NCBI GenBank assembly: GCA_040007395.1 | Contig: JBDTVG010000245.1 | Location: 1-45,528, forward strand | Length of the DNA stretch: 45,528 nucleotides | Source: DATGFK01 sp040007395 | Lineage (GTDB): Bacteria; Chloroflexota; Anaerolineae; Aggregatilineales; UBA2796 | Direction of reading: 5' to 3' | Part shown: positions 23,722 through 31,552 of the stretch, piece by piece | How positions within the stretch are numbered: the stretch's first letter is position 1 | Layout: each line of letters opens with the position of its first letter | Translations under genes and position numbers: made by a program | Notes under the pieces: generated by a model | The model's database searches: none | The model's input: only the letters and a program-made list of their open reading frames with translations | What the model was told of the DNA's origin: nothing

Positions 23722-25551
23722 ATGTCCTCGAAGAAACAAATCGATTTTGTGCCACGTTCCACGGCCCTCTGTTATGTACGTTTGTCATCTACACGAGACG
23801 AAAGTGACCTTATTAGCCCAGAGCGTCAACGGGCTAATATTCTAGCCGAATGCGGACGGCACGGTTGGCTTCCTGAATGGTATGAAGACGTTGATGGACA
23901 CAAATCGGGTACCAAAGAGGATAATCGACCCGGTTGGTTGGCTCTTAAAACTAGGCTTGCCGATCCTGATGTGGTCGCGGTGGTTGCCAATGATCTCTCC
24001 AGATTGCATCGTAAGGGATGGCGTGTCGGCAATTTGCTCGACCTGCTCGAACAGCATGGGGTAGGGCTTGTCCTCGCAGCACCCGGACGGAACCTCGATT
24101 TATCCGGGCCAGCGGGAAAGATCACGACGATGATCATCGCTCTGATGGACGAATACTATGCAACGGATCTCTCTGAAAAACAAAAGGACAGCGTTCGTCA
24201 TCGCCGAACCAAAGGACAGGTTGTCGGTCCTTTGCCATTTGGTACCATACGGGGTAAAGACAAATATTTACAGCGCTCCTCTGAAGGGATCTGGCTCTCA
24301 GTTGATGGAAAGTTAGTTGAGGGAAAACAAGACCAACCCAGTCCCGATGAAAATGCACTCTGGCGTGGATTTGCTGAAGCAGCCTATCGCTGCTTGGATC
24401 TTTATTCGGAAAATCGACGCGGGCGGCGTAAGATAGCAGAAATCCTGAATCGCGAAGGCTTTCGGTTTCGCGATTCGGACGGAAAGATAGTGCCATTTAA
24501 CGCGGATGATGTGCGGCGCATCACCGCGAATTGGGTGGAATATGGCGGTGCCGTCGTTCCTGGCAAGGCTAAGAATCGTCGTGCCAAAGACGTAACCCCA
24601 GACAATATTGCGTTAAATCCCGCACGGGCAGTCTTTGAGGTTGACTTATGCAATCGCGTTGGCGAAGTCCGTAAAAAACGCACACGAGACATGAAACGTA
24701 GTGCAGATTATGCCGTGCGTCTCGATGCCACAATCTATCCATTATCCAAACTCGTTTACTGTGCCTATTGTGAGCAACTTGCGCAGGAAGCGGATAATGT
24801 CGCACTGCGCAGCTACCTGACGGGGAAAACAGGGAATAAGCATGAGTCACGACGTTATCGCCATGATACTGACCGTCACTGCCCCTCTAAAATTCGCTCA
24901 GTAAACGCGGATCTGCTTGAGCGGGATTTTCTCTTTATTCTGGAAAACTTGACGGTTAAACCAGAAGCAGTACCACTGCTGGCCAAAGCCGTTGAACATT
25001 TCAACCGAGAGAATCAACAAGAGGACAAACGCACCAAGATTCAGGCAGAAATAGCGCACTGGCGACAACGTGCTCAAAATGCTGATAAGCTGTTCAAAAA
25101 TGTAAGAATCAGCGAGGAAGACTGGCGCAACACACTGGAAACGACTGAGCATGAAATAGCCCGGTTGCAGTCACAAATCGTGCAGCACAATGAGGCAGAG
25201 ATCGCCCTCAACCTCACTATGAATATGGTGGCTGATCTGGTGCAGAACTGGACTGAGGCCAACCACGAAATGCGGCGTGCATTAGCTAGTGGTCTGTTTC
25301 AATATCTGGTTTATGATCTCGACAAGCAGCAGATCGTGGATTTCAAACTGAAGCCCTGGATAGAGCTGTTAATGCAACTTAAGGTTACATTGCAAGATAA
25401 TGATTCCGATTCAACCCCTGATTCTGGCTCTGGCACTGATGGGAAACAAGGGGTACTGGAATGCTCCCGGAGGGACTCGAACCCCCGACGCCAGGTTCCG
25501 AAGACCTGCGCTCTATCCCCTGAGCTACGGGAGCAAGTTAACGAATGTTAG
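23722..25551 (+). CDS. Large serine recombinase (site-specific integrase)
   Basis: Up to 609 residues, with AAAGGAG six bases before ATG 23722. The domains are as follows: an N-terminal resolvase fold with Y18-V-R20-L-S22, where S22 is the likely nucleophile, and NDLSRLHR; a recombinase domain (about 210-300, RRKIAEILNREGF); a zinc ribbon (CAYCEQLA...HCPSK, about 345-390); and a coiled coil (about 435-500). Length and layout fit integrases of mobile islands. The last 30 or so residues (CSRRDSNPRRQ...) are the antisense translation of the tRNA-Arg gene, so the coding end depends on the host site. It probably integrates and excises the ~22 kb island. A decayed relative ends in the same way at 3371. 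Confidence 0.9.
   Translation: MSSKKQIDFVPRSTALCYVRLSSTRDESDLISPERQRANILAECGRHGWLPEWYEDVDGHKSGTKEDNRPGWLALKTRLADPDVVAVVANDLSRLHRKGWRVGNLLDLLEQHGVGLVLAAPGRNLDLSGPAGKITTMIIALMDEYYATDLSEKQKDSVRHRRTKGQVVGPLPFGTIRGKDKYLQRSSEGIWLSVDGKLVEGKQDQPSPDENALWRGFAEAAYRCLDLYSENRRGRRKIAEILNREGFRFRDSDGKIVPFNADDVRRITANWVEYGGAVVPGKAKNRRAKDVTPDNIALNPARAVFEVDLCNRVGEVRKKRTRDMKRSADYAVRLDATIYPLSKLVYCAYCEQLAQEADNVALRSYLTGKTGNKHESRRYRHDTDRHCPSKIRSVNADLLERDFLFILENLTVKPEAVPLLAKAVEHFNRENQQEDKRTKIQAEIAHWRQRAQNADKLFKNVRISEEDWRNTLETTEHEIARLQSQIVQHNEAEIALNLTMNMVADLVQNWTEANHEMRRALASGLFQYLVYDLDKQQIVDFKLKPWIELLMQLKVTLQDNDSDSTPDSGSGTDGKQGVLECSRRDSNPRRQVPKTCALSPELREQVNEC
25462..25484 (-). repeat. attR-like direct repeat within the tRNA-Arg 3' end
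   Basis: Partner of 3322-3344: 22 of 23 bases are identical and in the same orientation. Because it preserves the tRNA 3' end, integration does not damage the gene. The repeat defines the right edge of the proposed 22 kb island; the exact crossover dinucleotide cannot be told from one sequence. Confidence 0.7.
25462..25534 (-). tRNA. tRNA-Arg (anticodon TCG)
   Basis: Reading the minus strand, GCTCCCG pairs with CGGGAGC as a 7-bp acceptor stem. The anticodon stem CAGGT/ACCTG encloses the loop CTTCGGA with anticodon TCG (Arg, CGA codons), and the T-arm has GTTCGAGTC. The discriminator base is A, and CCA is not encoded. The gene is intact and serves as the right boundary of the island: its 3' end lies inside the recombinase reading frame, and a copy of that 3' end is at 3322-3344. 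Confidence 0.92.
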
Positions 25552-25604
25552 TCTACTCTGATCTGAGAGTGTGTCAAGGTGCATTTGGGAGTTGAGGCAA
25601 AAGA

Positions 25605-25642
25605 TTACGGGCGACCCAATATAGTTAGTGGGTCACCCGTAA
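25605..25642 (-). terminator. Terminator downstream of the HEAT-repeat gene
   Basis: A 14-bp stem (TTACGGGCGACCCA at 25605-25618 against 25629-25642) with a 10-base loop is fully paired in minus-strand RNA if one G-U is allowed, and is followed on that strand by TCTTTTG. It lies 46 bases after the HEAT-protein stop codon and before the tRNA gene. Confidence 0.65.
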
Positions 25643-25688
25643 AGCAGATTGTCGTCGTCACCGACTTTTGTGGTCGGATCGCTTTAGG

Positions 25689-26645
25689 CTAGAGTTTGAT
25701 GTTTTCTCCAATAAGGCTGGCAGCTTCGAGTGCCTCCTCAACGGCATCGGCAAGGGCTTCGTCGCCCTGTTCATCTGCACGTTCCATGACTTCTTCGAGA
25801 AGATTGCGTGCTTCGTCGCCGCCGATCTCACCAAGTGCCCACACTGCCATTTCCATGACTTCGCGATCCTCTTCGAGGACAATATCCGATAGTGTATTGA
25901 TAGCTTGCTTTAGTTCAAGTTCACCAGCTGCACGAGCCGCCTCATAACGTAACGCAGGATCGTCGCTGACCAGTTCATGTAGTACTGTCGAAGCCCATTT
26001 TTTGGGGTCGCACGAACGTCCCATCGCGAATACGGCACTCACGCGGAAACGTGGATCGTCGGCCTGATAGGCATCCTCAATCATTTCGCTAATGCCGTCG
26101 CGGGTGCAGTTGGAAACTGCCTCTAGCGCACGGCGACGGACTTCCAGATCCTCAGCTTCGTCGTTGAACAGCTTAAGCGCGATATTCTGAGCACGGCGGG
26201 TCAGACCGGGATCGAATTTACCTAGTTCACCTAGCAAAATGAAGCGTCCTAACGCGCTGGCTGCTGCTGCCCGTACTTCGGCGGCAATATCACCGGAAGC
26301 CATTGCAATTAGCCGCGTCGCCATATCGGGCGATTCATCGTTCCAAGCTGCATCAATGGCAAGCTGTCGTACTTCATTGTCCAGATCGGTCAGTGCTAAT
26401 CGCGTGATCGCACCATACTCCATTTCGAAGTTTGTTTCAGTGATCTCGCTTAGTCGCCCAATCAGGATGCGGCGGCGTTCGACGGGAATCGCGCCCCAGA
26501 CGGACTGAATCTGCTTCAGATCGTCCGCGTTGAGATCAGACAATCGATAGAGCGTTCCCGCCGAAATGATCTGATCGGGATCGCTGATTTCTTGCAGGAT
26601 AGTGTCGAAAGACTTCAACGCTGCCTGATTTGTTGCCTCATTCAT
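25689..26645 (-). CDS. HEAT-repeat protein
   Basis: This 318-residue soluble, acidic protein starts at ATG 26645 with GGAGAG eight bases upstream. From about residue 70 it consists of helical pairs typical of HEAT repeats (ALTDLDNEVRQLAIDAAWND, GDIAAEVRAAAASALGRF, LVSDDPALRYEAARAAGELE, DREVMEMAVWALGEIGGDEA). Such proteins are scaffolds for protein-protein contacts; the partner is unknown. It is the first ordinary chromosomal gene beyond the tRNA-bounded island and is followed by a terminator. The family assignment is secure, the role is not. Confidence 0.85.
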   Translation of the reverse strand: MNEATNQAALKSFDTILQEISDPDQIISAGTLYRLSDLNADDLKQIQSVWGAIPVERRRILIGRLSEITETNFEMEYGAITRLALTDLDNEVRQLAIDAAWNDESPDMATRLIAMASGDIAAEVRAAAASALGRFILLGELGKFDPGLTRRAQNIALKLFNDEAEDLEVRRRALEAVSNCTRDGISEMIEDAYQADDPRFRVSAVFAMGRSCDPKKWASTVLHELVSDDPALRYEAARAAGELELKQAINTLSDIVLEEDREVMEMAVWALGEIGGDEARNLLEEVMERADEQGDEALADAVEEALEAASLIGENIKL

Positions 26646-26675
26646 AGAACTAGCTCTCCAATCTGCTTACGGTCA

Positions 26676-26933
26676 TCAACCAAATACGATTACCGAATAC
26701 CTCTCCCAACCTTGCAGGTATTCGTCCCGATCTGCATAGTCTAATCTTGCAAAATCATCGATAGTCAGCAGATCCGTATTTACGGCGCGAATATCAATAA
26801 CCTTGACCATTATCACTGGTTCATTAACCAATGATTTGACCAGAATCTTATCTATGCGAATTGTATTGTGCGGTAAATCCTGAGCACTTTGCCAATGTGA
26901 GTTATTGACTTTGTAGGTATCGACACGGGTCAA
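26676..26933 (-). CDS. Short ASCH-like protein, possibly 5'-damaged
   Basis: The frame from TTG 26933 gives 85 residues. It is open a little further upstream (reading GKTAIAASL) to a TAA but has no good start codon or ribosome-binding site. The C-terminal half has FARLDYADRDEYLQGWERY, which resembles the end of ASCH domains (RNA-binding or amidohydrolase-like, PUA-related fold). An ATG in another frame slightly upstream (MSKFYMVRLL) might be the original start if one frameshift is assumed. I therefore think the gene is either very short or frameshifted. It lies between the HEAT gene and rseP, on the same strand. Confidence 0.45.
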   Translation of the reverse strand: MTRVDTYKVNNSHWQSAQDLPHNTIRIDKILVKSLVNEPVIMVKVIDIRAVNTDLLTIDDFARLDYADRDEYLQGWERYSVIVFG

Positions 26934-27018
26934 TGATGCCGCTATAGCAGTCTTACCATATAGAACTTACTCATACTGCTTATAAAGACGGATTTCACGC
27001 CCCATTCCTTACTTGTTG

Positions 27019-28191
27019 TTACCTCAACCCCGATAGATTAATTGGGTTGATCAAATCGTTGACGATCAAAACTGCTGACAGTCCTAACAGGATGACCAAC
27101 CCCACCAGATGCACCATACCTTCACGTTCTGGTGGAAGCGGCTTACCCCGCAAGATCTCGATCAGCACAAATAGGATGCGCCCGCCATCCAAAGCTGGGA
27201 TTGGCAGTAAATTGGTGATCCCTAACGCGATGCTGATGACTGCGGCAAAGCCAAGGATTGGGTACGCTTCACGAGTATCGATGCTCTTCTGAACCACTTG
27301 CCCACTCATCTGGGCAATGCCAACAGCGCTAACCGGACGCGCCTCCTGTGGCGAAAGCGTACCGCGCAGAATCTCGATAGGGGCACCAGCAACTTGTACC
27401 ATCAACGCGCTAAATTGATCCCACGCCAATCCAATCGCTTCGCCGAACGAAGCTCGCTCAGTTTTGACCACGGGGTTGATTTGTTCAACTTGGACCCCAA
27501 GCGCCCCCTGGCCTGCTGGTGGGTTTTTGCGGGGCACAATATCAGCAGTACCTTGTTGACCGGCGCGTTCATAAATGAGTACGACCTTCTCGCCAGCGTG
27601 GGTTTTTATGTAATCGACGAGCATATTACTTGACGTGATGGCTAGATCGTCAGCCTTCAGGATATGGTCGCCAGCCATGAGCACAGCCGCGGCTGGCGAA
27701 TCCGGTGAAATCGCCTGAACGTTTACGGTCGAACTTTCCACCACTGGATGACCGACCATGGAGGCTATCGTAAGCAGAACAAACGCACCCACAAAGTTCA
27801 TGAGCGCCCCAGCTACCATGAAGAAGATCCGTTGTAGTGGGCTAGCTTCCATCAGACTCTTGGGTTTGACAGCGGCTTTACCGACAGTTTCCAGTTCCGC
27901 TTGATGTTCCTCAAACGCTTTACGCTCTTGGTCAGTGGCTTCCTCACCGATAGGTTTTACAAAGTCTTCACCGAGGGGTCGGACAAACCCACCGATAGGC
28001 AGCCAGTTGAGCGTGAACTTGGTTCCGCCTTGTTCAAAGAGTGTAACCGCACGCGGCGGGAACCCGATCCCGAACTCAAGCACAGTAATTCCGACTAGCC
28101 GCGCCGCAATAAAATGTCCCAGTTCGTGGATCAGAATCAGCGGCCCCAGCACGATCAGGAACGAGAAAGCCGCTAGGAGAAAACCGCTCAT
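27019..28191 (-). CDS. rseP: RseP-type site-2 protease (M50 family)
   Basis: This 390-residue intramembrane zinc metalloprotease has HELGH at residues 22-26 in the first membrane helix. A PDZ domain lies in the middle (about 165-225, ISPDSPAAAVLMAGDHILKA), and the second zinc motif LPIPALDGGR is near residue 330, with about four membrane helices in total. ATG 28191 has GAGGTAAAT before it. The family cleaves anti-sigma factors or leftover signal peptides within the membrane. An insert of about 50 residues (75-125, rich in Glu and Lys) between the first helix and the PDZ domain is charged. No sigma/anti-sigma pair is seen nearby, so the substrate is unknown. Confidence 0.92.
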   Translation of the reverse strand: MSGFLLAAFSFLIVLGPLILIHELGHFIAARLVGITVLEFGIGFPPRAVTLFEQGGTKFTLNWLPIGGFVRPLGEDFVKPIGEEATDQERKAFEEHQAELETVGKAAVKPKSLMEASPLQRIFFMVAGALMNFVGAFVLLTIASMVGHPVVESSTVNVQAISPDSPAAAVLMAGDHILKADDLAITSSNMLVDYIKTHAGEKVVLIYERAGQQGTADIVPRKNPPAGQGALGVQVEQINPVVKTERASFGEAIGLAWDQFSALMVQVAGAPIEILRGTLSPQEARPVSAVGIAQMSGQVVQKSIDTREAYPILGFAAVISIALGITNLLPIPALDGGRILFVLIEILRGKPLPPEREGMVHLVGLVILLGLSAVLIVNDLINPINLSGLR

Positions 28192-28457
28192 ATTTACCTC
28201 AATATCCTACACGGATGAAAATAGGCGTTAGTACGCCTGTGAATTTGGGTGGCAGAATGATGTAGCTTCTATGGGATATTATACTGATCGCAGCACTTCC
28301 CAGCAATTGCCGCCGCCAATTTCTGATAGGATATTAATGCAAGTACGATGTTTAGTGGCTTATACAACCGTAAAAATGGGGCATACCCGTTCTGTGTGAG
28401 GCATGGTATCCTTTTCGCTGCTACAACTATAGACGTACTGAGAAGGTGAAATTTTAC

Positions 28458-29195
28458 TTGACAAATATTCGTGTAACGGTTTGGGGCGAATTCCGCCATG
28501 AAAAAGAAAATCCACAGGTCGCTGCTGTGTACCCCGATGGCATCCATATGGTTATCGCTGGGGCGCTGTGCCAGCAATCAGATTTCAGCGTGCGGACGGC
28601 GACACTTGACGAACCAGAACATGGCCTGACCGACAGCGTTTTGCAGCAAACTGATGTGCTGACATGGTGGGGTCACAAAGCGCATGGTGAGGTATCCGAC
28701 GCAGTGGTGGAGAATGTGCGGCAGCGGGTGCTTGAAGGCATGGGCTTAATTGTGCTGCATTCTGGTCACTTTTCCAAGATTTTTAAGAAATTGATGGGGA
28801 CTTCATGCGATCTGAAATGGCGTGAGGCAGGCGAAAAAGAACGGATCTGGGTCGTTGAGCCGGGACATCCTATTGCGGAGGGCTTGGGCGAAACGATTGA
28901 GATTGAACATGAGGAAATGTACGGCGAACGCTTCGATATTCCCACGCCCGAAACGTTGGTTTTTTTAAGTTGGTTTCAGGGTGGCGAAGTGTTCCGCAGT
29001 GGGTGTTGCTACACACGCGGCAAGGGGCGTATTTTCTACTTTCGACCCGGTCATGAAACCTTCCCAACCTACTACCATCCCGACGTGCAGCGTGTGATCG
29101 CTAATGCGGCGCGCTGGGCAGCACAGCCAGCTTCACCCAAAGTCATCTTTGGTAACGCGCAACCTCGTGAAGCGCTCAACGTGGCGAACCCTTAA
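28458..29195 (+). CDS. ThuA-domain protein
   Basis: A protein of about 245 residues with the ThuA (trehalose-utilisation-like) fold of the class I glutamine-amidotransferase-like superfamily: IRVTVWGEFRHEK at the start, DVLTWWGHKAHGEV, GLIVLHSGHFSKIF, and GRIFYFRPGHETFPTYY followed by VQRVIANAARWA. TTG 28458 (MTNIRVTVWGE) fits the usual family N-terminus. GTG 28446 is also possible, but its AGAAGG is too close. ThuA proteins are linked to sugar metabolism; the exact reaction is not established. It is followed after six bases by rnhA, so the two are probably co-transcribed. Confidence 0.85.
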   Translation: MTNIRVTVWGEFRHEKENPQVAAVYPDGIHMVIAGALCQQSDFSVRTATLDEPEHGLTDSVLQQTDVLTWWGHKAHGEVSDAVVENVRQRVLEGMGLIVLHSGHFSKIFKKLMGTSCDLKWREAGEKERIWVVEPGHPIAEGLGETIEIEHEEMYGERFDIPTPETLVFLSWFQGGEVFRSGCCYTRGKGRIFYFRPGHETFPTYYHPDVQRVIANAARWAAQPASPKVIFGNAQPREALNVANP

Positions 29196-29201
29196 CACAC
29201 T

Positions 29202-30152
29202 ATGGAACAACCAACAGTCACTATCTACACCGATGGCGGCGCGAGTCCAAATCCGGGCGCGGGCGGTTGGGGCGCGGTGCTGATCTTCGAGAAAGACGGC
29301 AAAGACCATGTCCGTGAACTGAACGGCGGTGCGCTTGACACCACGAACAATCGGATGGAGCTTACCGCCGCGCTGGAAGCTTTGAAAGCACTTAAGCAGC
29401 CGTGCTATGTCGAGTTCTACACAGATTCGCAGTATCTCAAAAAAGGGATCAATGAGTGGTTAGAAGGCTGGAAAGTCACCCATTTCAAGAATGGTAAGAT
29501 CCAGAATGTAGATTTGTGGAAAGCATTAGATAGCGAAGTCGAACGGCATGACATCCGTTGGCATTGGGTCAAAGGTCATGCGGGCAATTTTTATAACGAG
29601 CGTGTGGACAAGCTGGCAACGGCGGGCCGTCCCGCCGTAGAAGATCCAATGGCTGCCGCCGACGAGTCTGCCAACGGCGAAACCTCTGCACATGCTTACC
29701 TCGCGATCTCGTGTCTGGGCGCACCCGGCCCCGGCGCATGGGCGATCCTATTTGACCAGAACGGTGAACAGCGCGTCATGACAGGCGGACACCCACGTAC
29801 CAACGCGGCGCGACTCGATCTGCTGGCAGCCATTGCCGCCCTTGAAGCAGTTTCCGAAGGCGAAGCGGTGCGTATTTTCACAGTTAGCAGCTATTTGCGC
29901 GACGGAATTACCCAATGGGTCAATGGTTGGAAGAAAAGTGGTTGGATAAAAAAGACAGGCGGCGAGGTGCAGTATCGCAATCTGTGGCAATATCTGGATC
30001 GGCTCGCGGCGGCACGCAAAGTACAATGGACATTGGTTAAATCTACCAATCGCCCCACCCCAATGGCAGCGCTTGATTCAGCCTTGCAAGAGGCGGTAAA
30101 CACCGCAAAAGGCATGTCACCGCCGCCAGACGAACCAGCCTTTGAAGGGTAG
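29202..30152 (+). CDS. rnhA: RNase HI fused to a second, catalytically dead RNase H domain
   Basis: In this 316-residue protein, residues 1-145 are a full RNase HI with D11, E53, D75 and D136 and the conserved H126 (YTDGGASPNPG, NRMELTAAL, YTDSQYL, NERVDKLA). It removes RNA from RNA-DNA hybrids. Residues about 162-295 are a second RNase H fold aligned by ISCLGAPGPGAWAIL, RLDLLAAIAAL, TVSSYLRDGI and the WVNGWKKSGW segment. In it the four acids become roughly Ser, Asp, Val and Ala, so it should not cleave. It may help bind hybrids. The start at ATG 29202 is six bases after the ThuA stop. Confidence 0.9.
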   Translation: MEQPTVTIYTDGGASPNPGAGGWGAVLIFEKDGKDHVRELNGGALDTTNNRMELTAALEALKALKQPCYVEFYTDSQYLKKGINEWLEGWKVTHFKNGKIQNVDLWKALDSEVERHDIRWHWVKGHAGNFYNERVDKLATAGRPAVEDPMAAADESANGETSAHAYLAISCLGAPGPGAWAILFDQNGEQRVMTGGHPRTNAARLDLLAAIAALEAVSEGEAVRIFTVSSYLRDGITQWVNGWKKSGWIKKTGGEVQYRNLWQYLDRLAAARKVQWTLVKSTNRPTPMAALDSALQEAVNTAKGMSPPPDEPAFEG

Positions 30153-30339
30153 CAGTCAGGGTATTGTACAGACCGAATCTACTATTTTATACAGTGTTGG
30201 AAAATGTCTTCAATATCTGATTAATGCCCGTGGGGTGCGCCAATTGTATACATGGAGCAGAAAGTACAGGGGTGGAGCTAAGCAAGTCAGTCGCTGGGTC
30301 AGCCGATATTGGATAAACTGATCAGCCTAACTTCATAGC

Positions 30340-30760
30340 TATCGTTGAGGCGCTGATGATATGGTCAATCCTCGCTCAGCTATTTTGGCTGGGCTTAGAT
30401 GTCGTGGGTGTTCTCAGACAATCGGCACAAGACGCTATGCTCCTCTTCAAGCCAGCAACCGTCTTGAAGTGACATCGTGATCTGGTCTGAAGGAAGTGGA
30501 CTTTCCAGCACACGCAGCGGTATGCGGGGAATGCCGCCCCTGAGCGCGGTCGCAACAGCAGGTGCGGGCGCACCTTTCTCAAAAACCATCAAGCGCAGGT
30601 GCTGGCGACCGACTTTTTCACCCTAGAAACGGTCTGGCTCCAGACGGTCTATATGCTGTTTTTCATAGAACGGAACACGCATCAAGTCCATCTGACCATA
30701 ACGAAGGCAGGGTCTATCTCGCTTCTATTCAGCGTTTCCTGAAACATCGCTCCTGCTTAA
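30340..30760 (+). pseudogene. Decayed rve/DDE transposase
   Basis: The plus strand reads WLGLDVVGVLRQSAQDAMLL, FKPATVLK, stop, HRDLV, stop, RKWTFQHTQR, and after a gap TFLKNHQAQVLATDFF, then TVWLQTVYMLFFIERNTHQV. This matches the order of motifs in an IS3/IS481-like transposase, with stops at the Trp positions and a large internal deletion. It is unrelated to the flanking genes and marks an old insertion between rnhA and the two-component pair. The rest of the gap (30153-30823) is empty. Confidence 0.6.
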
Positions 30761-30823
30761 TTCCCAAAACCGCTCTACACTCGGAATATCTGCTAATCTG
30801 GTGTCTCTTTTTCAGGTAAGGTG

Positions 30824-31552
30824 CTAGATTTGTTTTTCTATATCTGCAACTGGCTCAACGTTTAAGCGATAGCCCACGCCAGCTTCCGTCAAAATATACG
30901 TTGGGTTACTTAAATCTTCGCCCAGTTTGTTGCGAAGCTGCATCACCAGAGCACGAACTTTGCTCCGCTCGAACGATTTTTCGTCTTTCCAAATCGTGGT
31001 CAATAATTGTTCGTAAGTAACCAATCGACCTTGAGCATCAGCAAGATACCTGAGCAACGTAAACTCCTTGCGAGTGAGATGAATGGGTTTATCGTGTACT
31101 TTGACTTGCCGATCATCAAAGTCAACGACCAAATCGCCAAGTATCAAAAGGGGTGTCTCCGCTCCCACTTTTTGACCTACTCGCCGTTGAACAGCTCGGA
31201 TACGGGCTAGCAGTTCGCTAATGCCAAACGGTTTGGTCAGATAGTCATCTGCGCCTGCATCGAGCACTGCTACTTTGCTGGTCTCGTCGTCCACAACAGA
31301 GAGAATCACCACCGGAATTGATGCCCAAGTACGTAGATTGCGGCAGACATCTAATCCGTTTGTACCCGTATTAAACATCATATCTAGCAATATAACATCT
31401 GGTCGTTGAATGACAATCGTCGCTGCTAATGAGTCGGGATCAGCAAGACCAGTCGCTCGATAGCCCTGATTCTTCAGTGCCTTGAGAAGTGTATCTCTAA
31501 AGGCAGCGTCATCATCAACGACCAGAATGTGGTTCGTTGTCATGGTCGTCAT
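30824..31552 (-). CDS. OmpR/KdpE-family response regulator
   Basis: In this 242-residue protein, a receiver domain (about 8-125) carries VVDDDAAF with the acidic pocket, DVILLDMMFN with the phospho-accepting Asp, and LTKPFG with the conserved Lys. It is followed by a winged-helix DNA-binding domain (about 140-230, RKEFTLLRYLADAQGRLVTY, VRALVMQLRNKL, GVGYRL). Start ATG 31552 or 31543 (MTTNHILVVDDD) cannot be decided. It overlaps the 3' end of the sensor kinase gene by 38 bases, so the two are co-translated. It resembles KdpE, but no kdp transporter genes are near; adjacent targets could include amt or mrp. Confidence 0.9.
   Translation of the reverse strand: MTTMTTNHILVVDDDAAFRDTLLKALKNQGYRATGLADPDSLAATIVIQRPDVILLDMMFNTGTNGLDVCRNLRTWASIPVVILSVVDDETSKVAVLDAGADDYLTKPFGISELLARIRAVQRRVGQKVGAETPLLILGDLVVDFDDRQVKVHDKPIHLTRKEFTLLRYLADAQGRLVTYEQLLTTIWKDEKSFERSKVRALVMQLRNKLGEDLSNPTYILTEAGVGYRLNVEPVADIEKQI

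Noticed and set aside
3322..25534. Island considered as a prophage
   Set aside because: A serine recombinase is present but no capsid, tail, portal or terminase genes; cargo is the RHS toxin locus.
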